Origin: Streptomyces sp. SID12501
GTDB lineage: Bacteria; Actinomycetota; Actinomycetes; Streptomycetales; Streptomycetaceae
Assembly: GCF_010550245.1 (NCBI RefSeq)
Contig: NZ_JAAGLU010000008.1
Location: 241,397-305,396, forward strand
DNA: 64,000 nucleotides
Direction of reading: 5' to 3'
Position 1 is the first letter of the stretch. Every line of letters begins with the position of its first letter. Below, piece by piece: positions 58,912-64,000 of this stretch. The position numbers were made by a program, and so were the translations under genes. The notes beneath the pieces are model-generated. The model had not been told where the DNA came from. It did not search any database and saw only the letters and a list, made by a program, of their open reading frames with translations.

Positions 58912-59856
58912 ATGTTGAAGCGAACCGCAGTGCATGCACGCGGAAAGACGAGATCCAGAAAAGGGAAGCGTGCTTTCTCTGCTTTCTTCGCGGTTGCCAT
59001 CGCGATAGCGCTGCTCCAAGCGCTCCTGTCGATGACATCGGCCCCATCGGCACAGGCTGTATCGATCACCGAATGCCCGGGAGGTTCCAGTTCGGGCGAA
59101 GGGTCGTCTTCCTGCCCCAACCTGGAAAACGAAGATCTTGTCACCCAGAGGCGCCTCCCATCTCGGCTGTATCGCGGAGACTCCCGCCTGCCGAACGACA
59201 TCTTCCGCCAAGGCTTCACCTCATGGGGGAGCAATGACGACATAGTCTCGCACGTCCAAGGCGACAGGAATTACAACAGCAACTACATCCCGACAACAGG
59301 AACGCTATCCCTTTCGGAGTCGTTCGCGCGAAATGGTGGACTACTCCGCCTGAATTCCTTGGCGGCGCAACCACGCTGTTCGACCGGGCGGTTGGCCTTC
59401 TACGCGCTCATTCCAGTGCTCGGGCAATTGCTGACCGAGAGCTGCATCTCCGGCCAGGTCACCTCGGAGGCCTTCGTCTACGTCATCGATCCCGTGTGGG
59501 CGAGGAACGCGCTGTACGTCCCCGATCAGATCCGAGGGAATGCGGCCCTTCACAGCCGCTACGCCTACCAGGACGAATGGGCCTATGTTCACCGGATTCC
59601 GCGAGAGGCGATCACTGGCGTCCGCATCTACCGAATGACGGGGCACGCCAATAACCGCGAGATAGATCCTCGGACCGTCACCTTCACCTACAGTCGTTTC
59701 GTCGGGAATCCTTTGCACGCGCAGGCGCAAATCCTCTACAACCCGGAAACCGATCTGGGTTCTAACTTCGGGTTCCATACGAACCTGAACATCCCCGCCC
59801 TGCCCACGAACCCGTTCACCCGCGGCTGTTCGACGATAAACTTCTGCCGAAACTGA
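58912..59856 (+). CDS. Secreted Scabin/pierisin-like mono-ADP-ribosyltransferase
   Basis: The 314-residue protein has a strong signal peptide (basic n-region, then AFSAFFAVAIAIALLQALL, cut near AQA). The mature part has the order of residues of pierisin-type ADP-ribosyltransferases: R88 in RLYRGDSR, the IPTTGTLS strand near 125-133 and Q220-D221-E222 in YQDEWAYVHRIPREAITGV. The QxE form matches the DNA-guanine-modifying group (Scabin, pierisin). It would be secreted and could act on neighbouring cells. GGAGGA lies just upstream of the ATG at 58912. Codon use is less G/C-biased than in the neighbours, which suggests recent transfer. No immunity gene is obvious. Confidence 0.78.
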   Translation: MLKRTAVHARGKTRSRKGKRAFSAFFAVAIAIALLQALLSMTSAPSAQAVSITECPGGSSSGEGSSSCPNLENEDLVTQRRLPSRLYRGDSRLPNDIFRQGFTSWGSNDDIVSHVQGDRNYNSNYIPTTGTLSLSESFARNGGLLRLNSLAAQPRCSTGRLAFYALIPVLGQLLTESCISGQVTSEAFVYVIDPVWARNALYVPDQIRGNAALHSRYAYQDEWAYVHRIPREAITGVRIYRMTGHANNREIDPRTVTFTYSRFVGNPLHAQAQILYNPETDLGSNFGFHTNLNIPALPTNPFTRGCSTINFCRN

Positions 59857-59860
59857 CCTT

Positions 59861-59879
59861 GGAATTCCGCAAGAATTCC
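59861..59879 (+). terminator. Short hairpin after the ADP-ribosyltransferase gene
   Basis: GGAATTC pairs with GAATTCC across a 5-nt loop, 4 nt beyond the stop codon. It is A/T-rich for this genome. Confidence 0.45.
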
Positions 59880-60147
59880 GTTCGGCGGCATCCCGTTCAC
59901 CCTGCACCAGCTGAATCCGCCGCGCTTCAGGTTCGCCCGCCCGGCCGCCTGACCGAGCCCCGCAGGCGCAGGCCGCCCCAGGCGTTCTCCGCGCCGCCCC
60001 TTCTCGACGAACACGGGCCGGCGCCAGTGCACCACGGTCGCTCGAAACAAGCCGATCGCCGATGAGGAGTGAAAGCACTCCCGTTGCCCACCCCGGCAGA
60101 ATCCGCCGGCGAAGCCATTGGGCTCACCCCGACACGAAAGGCAACAC

Positions 60148-62442
60148 ATGCTGAAGAACAACGAGCCGGGGGTGAGAACCCGGACGGCCACCTCGCCCAT
60201 GCGACGGATGCGGACCGGTCTCGTCGCCGCTTGCTCCCTCGCGCTGGTCGCCACCGGCGGGCTGCTGACGACCGCTCCCACGGCGCAGGCCGACATCACC
60301 GACGGCCTGATGTTGCGATACAAGCTGGACGAATCCGGCGGCACGGTCGCCCATGACTCCTCGGGCCACGGCCTTGACGGCACGGTCAACGGCACCGCCG
60401 ACCTGGGTGGTGCCGAGGGGCTGGGCTTCAACGGCTCCGACACCTACGTCAAGATGCCGAACAACATCATGGCCGGGCTGAACTCGATCAGCGTCGACTT
60501 CGACGTGTGGGTCGACAACGCCCTGACCAAGCCGTACTTCTTCTACGGACTCGGCAACACCAACGCCACCAACGGCAACGGCTACCTGTTCACCACCGGC
60601 GACACCTTCCGCACCTCCGTCTCCCTCACCGACTACACGGCGAAGAAGGACATCCAGCCCTCGAGCGGCACCTACACACTGCCGCACGGCGCGTGGGAGC
60701 ACGTCACGTACACCCAGACCGGCACCACCGGCATCCTCTACGAGGACGGGGTGGAGAAGGCCCGCAACACCAACGTCACCATCACCCCGGGCTCGATCGG
60801 CAACGGAACAACCACCGCGAACTACCTCGGCCGATCCCTCTACGCCAACGACAAGTACTTCAAGGGCCGGATGCGCGACTTCCGCGTCTACAACAAGGCA
60901 CTGTCCCCGGCCGAGGTCGAGGACAGGGCCAACGAACCCGCGGAGCAGTGGGAGCAACTGCAGGCCCTGGCCAACTACAACAACGCGCTCGCGGCGTTCG
61001 AGGACCCCAACATCGGCCCGGTCCTCATCTTCCCGTCCGACTACACCGGCGACATCGACGACATCCAGCGGCCGCCGGACTGGACCGACTCCTCCGGGCT
61101 GACACCGACGCTCTGGCCCACCCCCACCACCGCGAAGAGCCCACAGTTCACGGCCGATCAGATCACCGTCCTGCAGGACGCGGTCTACGCCGCGGTACAG
61201 CCCGACGGCGACACGACGTACACCTTGGCCGTCCACTACGACGGGATGAGCGACCGGGTGATCGCGCAGACCAACGCTCCGTCATCGGTCACCGACCCCC
61301 TGGCCACCCAGTACGACGGCCAACTCGTGATCGACAGGTCCACGGACGTCCCTCCCGCACCGCCCGCGTGCCGGCCGGCGCAAGCCGGCACCACCCAGGG
61401 ACTGCTGCTGGACTACAAGCTGGACGAGCCCGTCGGTGAGATCGCCCACGACTCCTCGGGCAACGGCCGCGACGGTTGGATCAACAACGCCGCCGACCTG
61501 GGTGGTGCCGAGGGGCTGGGCTTCAACGGCTCCGACACCTACGTCAAGATGCCGGACAACATCATGAAGGGGCTGAACTCGATCAGCGTCGACTTCGACG
61601 TGTGGGTCGACAACGCCCTGACCAAGCCGTACTTCTTCTACGGACTCGGCAACACCAACGCCACCAACGGCAACGGCTACCTGTTCACCACCGGCGACAC
61701 CTTCCGCACCTCCGTCTCCCTCACCGACTACACGGCGAAGAAGGACATCCAGCCCTCGAGCGGCACCTACACACTGCCGCACGGCGCGTGGGAGCACGTC
61801 ACGTACACCCAGACCGGCACCACCGGCATCCTCTACGAGGACGGGGTGGAGAAGGCCCGCAACACCAACGTCACCATCACCCCGGGCTCGATCGGCAACG
61901 GAACAACCACCGCGAACTACCTCGGCCGATCCCTCTACGCCAACGACAAGTACTTCAAGGGCCGGATGCGCGACTTCCGCGTCTACGACCACGCCCTGAC
62001 CCCGCCGCAGGTCCAGGACAGGGCCGACGAGCCCGCGAAGCACATGGAGCAGCTGCAGGAGCTGGCCAACTACAACTGCGCGATCTCGTACTTCGACGAC
62101 CCCGACGTAGGGCCGGTGATCACCTACCCGTCCGACTACACCGGAGACCTCTCCGTGCAGACGCCGACCGACTGGACCGACTCCTCCGGGCAGACACCGA
62201 CGAGTTGGCCCCAGCTCTACATCGCGAAGAGCCAGCAGTTCACCGCCGCCGAGATCAAGAAGGTCACCGAGGCGGTCTACCAGGCGATCGAACCCGACGG
62301 CGACACGACATACGGACTGGTGGTCACCTACAACGGGCCGACCGACAAGATGATGGTGGTCACCAACGCTCCGGCCTCGGTCACCGACCCGCTGATGAGT
62401 GCCTACCCGGGCAAGATCCTCCTCCAGGGACCGCCAGCCTGA
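60148..62442 (+). CDS. Secreted protein with two LamG-like domains
   Basis: The 764-residue protein has a signal peptide (LVAACSLALVATGGLLTTAP, cut after TAQA) and two copies of a unit of about 365 residues. Each unit has a LamG/concanavalin-like domain (LDESGGTVAHDSSGHG, GFNGSDTYVKMP, YFFYGLGNTNATNGNG). A second domain follows (SDYTGDI... or SDYTGDL..., DWTDSSG). Family members bind or cleave sugars, but no catalytic residues are clear. The ATG at 60148 has GAAAGG upstream. The two LamG cores are nearly identical in DNA while the second domains differ, as described in the findings. A hairpin follows. Confidence 0.82.
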   Translation: MLKNNEPGVRTRTATSPMRRMRTGLVAACSLALVATGGLLTTAPTAQADITDGLMLRYKLDESGGTVAHDSSGHGLDGTVNGTADLGGAEGLGFNGSDTYVKMPNNIMAGLNSISVDFDVWVDNALTKPYFFYGLGNTNATNGNGYLFTTGDTFRTSVSLTDYTAKKDIQPSSGTYTLPHGAWEHVTYTQTGTTGILYEDGVEKARNTNVTITPGSIGNGTTTANYLGRSLYANDKYFKGRMRDFRVYNKALSPAEVEDRANEPAEQWEQLQALANYNNALAAFEDPNIGPVLIFPSDYTGDIDDIQRPPDWTDSSGLTPTLWPTPTTAKSPQFTADQITVLQDAVYAAVQPDGDTTYTLAVHYDGMSDRVIAQTNAPSSVTDPLATQYDGQLVIDRSTDVPPAPPACRPAQAGTTQGLLLDYKLDEPVGEIAHDSSGNGRDGWINNAADLGGAEGLGFNGSDTYVKMPDNIMKGLNSISVDFDVWVDNALTKPYFFYGLGNTNATNGNGYLFTTGDTFRTSVSLTDYTAKKDIQPSSGTYTLPHGAWEHVTYTQTGTTGILYEDGVEKARNTNVTITPGSIGNGTTTANYLGRSLYANDKYFKGRMRDFRVYDHALTPPQVQDRADEPAKHMEQLQELANYNCAISYFDDPDVGPVITYPSDYTGDLSVQTPTDWTDSSGQTPTSWPQLYIAKSQQFTAAEIKKVTEAVYQAIEPDGDTTYGLVVTYNGPTDKMMVVTNAPASVTDPLMSAYPGKILLQGPPA
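60395..60891 (+). repeat. LamG duplication, copy 1
   Basis: These 497 bp match 61490-61986 with only four substitutions seen by eye, all near the start. The last 413 bp look identical. The offset is 1095 bp, or 365 codons, so the frame is kept. Confidence 0.9.
61490..61986 (+). repeat. LamG duplication, copy 2
   Basis: This is the second copy of the LamG core in the same gene. Beyond its end the two units diverge at once to about 60 percent protein identity or less. Confidence 0.9.
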
Positions 62443-62469
62443 AAGGCGATCCGGATCAGCTGAGATCAG

Positions 62470-62498
62470 GGAGGGGCCCGGGTCACCCGGGCCCCTCC
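62470..62498. terminator. 14-bp hairpin between convergent genes
   Basis: GGAGGGGCCCGGGT and its complement are separated by one base, so the working stem is probably 12 bp with a small loop. It follows the LamG gene by 27 nt. Confidence 0.72.
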
Positions 62499-62730
62499 TG
62501 GAGTCGGATCCAGTGAGGTGCGGGGTTCTGGGCCATCGAAGGTGCCATGCCCGCGGCCTTCCGTACGTCGGCCGCGCCCCGACCGGTGCCGGCCAAGGCC
62601 GGTGGCGATCTCGTCCAGGGACTCGAACACCGCTCACTCGACCCCGGCGGCACCACCAGACAGCGCCAGACACCGAACAGCGCCCACCGCACACCGGCTT
62701 TCGCCCTCCGCCCGCCCAGAGGGCGACCGC

Positions 62731-64000
62731 TCAAGCGGTCCGCGCCGTCCCCGTCCCCTTCTCCGCGTCCAGCGCGTACACGCACCGGTCCTTGCTGCAC
62801 GCGTACACCACGCCGTCCTTGACCACGGGGGCACCGGTGATCTCGCCGCCGGTCGCCAGCTTCCACCTCAGGCGGCCGTCGTCGGCCTTCAGGGTATAGA
62901 GGAGGTGGTCCGTCGAGCCGAAGTGGATGCGGCCCTCGGCCACCGCCGGGGCGCCGACGATGTCGCCGCCCGCCTGGAAGCGCCACTTGGGGGTGCCGGT
63001 GACCGCATCGAGCGTGTAGAGGCCCTTGCCGCTGCCGACGTGCACATGGCCGGCCGCCACCAGTACCGGTTCGACCGAGGCGCGCGACTCCGTCGCGATC
63101 CGCCATCTGTCCCGTCCGTCGGCGGCGTCGAGGGCGTAGACCGTGCCGAGGTAGTCGGCGAGGTAGATGCCGCCGCCCGTGACCGCCGGGCCGGGCGCGA
63201 AGGTGGGCGGCGAGAGGAAGACCGCGGGGGCCTCGAAATGCCAGCGGACGTGGCCGCCCGCGACGTCGATCGCCAGGACGCGGGTGCCAGCGGAGACGTA
63301 CACCTGGCCGTCGGGGCCCGAGGTCAGCCGTACCGGGACTCCGCCGCAGGAGGCGGCGTCGCCGATCGGGTAGGACCAGCGCTCGTCACCCGTACGGGCC
63401 TCCAGGGCGCGCAGCCGCGCGTCCTGCCACACGAAGACCGTGCCCTCGTGGACGTGGGGGCCGGCCTCCGGGGACTCGAAGTCCGTCTGGGCGCCGGCGT
63501 GCTCCCACAGCTTCTGGCCGGTCGCCGCGTCCCAGCCCTGTACGCCGCCGCCGCGCGTACCGGTGACGACCGTGCCCCGGTCGGCCTTCAGGGAGTACAC
63601 CCAGGCGTCCGTGGACAGCCGCCACAGATCCATGCCCTCGCGGGCGTCGAGGGCGAAGAGGGTCGGGCCGTCGGAGGCGTGGATACGGCCGTCCGCGACC
63701 GCCATCGACCAGGCGACGTCCCTCGTCTTGAAGCGGCGGCGGCCCGTCATCACGTCGAGGGCGTGCACCTCGAAGGAGGTGACGTAGACCAGGTCTCCGG
63801 CGACGGCCGGTTTGCCCCAGACATCGTTCGACATACGGAAACGCCAGGGCCGCCAGCCCGCAGGAGACTCCGGGGGCAGCTGCGGCGCGACCGGCACGGG
63901 GTTGGGGTCGGCGCCGTTGACGCCGGGACGCGGACGCGACCAGGAGGCCGCGAGGCCGGCCGCCGGAGGGGGCGTCTCGACGGCGTCGGCGAGGGCGTCG
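62731..64000 (-). CDS. afsK: C-terminal PQQ-like beta-propeller of an AfsK-like protein kinase (5' end outside window)
   Basis: The visible 423 codons form a Pro-rich linker (ADPNPVPVAPQLPPESP) and then a chain of PQQ-like propeller blades of about 40 residues. Each blade carries a pattern such as VYALDAADGRDRWRI, LYTLDAVTGTPKWRF and LYTLKADDGRLRWKL. AfsK is a serine/threonine kinase with just such a C-terminal propeller and phosphorylates AfsR. The kinase domain would lie beyond 64000, so this name rests on the propeller and on the presence of afsR and afsS in the same window. Other PQQ-propeller kinases are possible. Confidence 0.68.
   Translation of the reverse strand, partial: DALADAVETPPPAAGLAASWSRPRPGVNGADPNPVPVAPQLPPESPAGWRPWRFRMSNDVWGKPAVAGDLVYVTSFEVHALDVMTGRRRFKTRDVAWSMAVADGRIHASDGPTLFALDAREGMDLWRLSTDAWVYSLKADRGTVVTGTRGGGVQGWDAATGQKLWEHAGAQTDFESPEAGPHVHEGTVFVWQDARLRALEARTGDERWSYPIGDAASCGGVPVRLTSGPDGQVYVSAGTRVLAIDVAGGHVRWHFEAPAVFLSPPTFAPGPAVTGGGIYLADYLGTVYALDAADGRDRWRIATESRASVEPVLVAAGHVHVGSGKGLYTLDAVTGTPKWRFQAGGDIVGAPAVAEGRIHFGSTDHLLYTLKADDGRLRWKLATGGEITGAPVVKDGVVYACSKDRCVYALDAEKGTGTARTA

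Noticed and set aside
62499..62730. Possible gene between the LamG and afsK-like genes
   Set aside because: Frames exist on both strands but none has a start with a ribosome site or a protein-like pattern.

Overview
The window is high-GC DNA from a streptomycete or close relative. Codon third positions are strongly G/C-biased, starts are often GTG or TTG, and several families are typical of Streptomyces: a SARP/AfsR regulator, WhiJ-type regulators with DUF397 partners, RsbW-like ATP-binding proteins, LAL/LuxR regulators, a class E/F-type sortase and S53 peptidases. No rRNA, tRNA or CRISPR array was found.

Layout. 1-7.5 kb, all on the minus strand: a LuxR-type regulator cut by the window edge, an F420-type flavin oxidoreductase, a kinase/PP2C phosphatase/von Willebrand A triad (TerY-P type) and an amidohydrolase. 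7.6-11.1 kb: a regulator that looks like afsR, followed by a small repeat protein that looks like afsS with an 11-bp direct-repeat operator in front of it. 11.1-13.7 kb: a WhiJ/DUF397 module divergent from an ATPase gene whose reading frame runs straight into a ribbon-helix-helix antitoxin, followed by a PIN toxin. 14-20.7 kb: secreted proteins and decayed genes; 16.29-20.69 kb is bounded by a 98-bp direct repeat of the 3' end of an acyl-CoA synthetase gene. 20.6-25.7 kb: an acyl-CoA catabolic cluster (ligase, thiolase, DUF35, enoyl-CoA hydratase, epoxide hydrolase). 25.8-32.4 kb: vanadium haloperoxidase, NarL-type two-component system, and a sortase/substrate/sigma-factor operon. 32.5-45.3 kb: a 1429-residue S53 peptidase, a wrecked LAL regulator, an IS30 scar, an unknown protein with a glycine-rich hydrophobic core, an intact LAL regulator and a GNAT acetyltransferase. 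45.4-51 kb: AAA ATPase with a nuclease-like C-terminus, a second WhiJ/DUF397/ATPase module and a Fic protein. 51.1-58.7 kb: a second SARP regulator, a DrrAB-like ABC exporter and a third NB-ARC/LuxR regulator. 58.9-62.4 kb: a secreted Scabin/pierisin-like ADP-ribosyltransferase and a double-LamG secreted protein. The right edge is the beta-propeller end of a gene that resembles afsK.

How parts work together. The palindrome CTGACG-N3-CGTCAG, or one-mismatch variants, occurs upstream of the flavin oxidoreductase, the amidohydrolase and the divergent ligase/thiolase genes. These three loci are therefore probably one catabolic regulon split by unrelated genes; no regulator for it is visible here. 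From memory, afsR, afsS and afsK lie within a few kb of each other in S. coelicolor. Here about 51 kb of accessory-type DNA separates afsS from the afsK-like gene. All family assignments are from reading motifs by eye; no database search was run.
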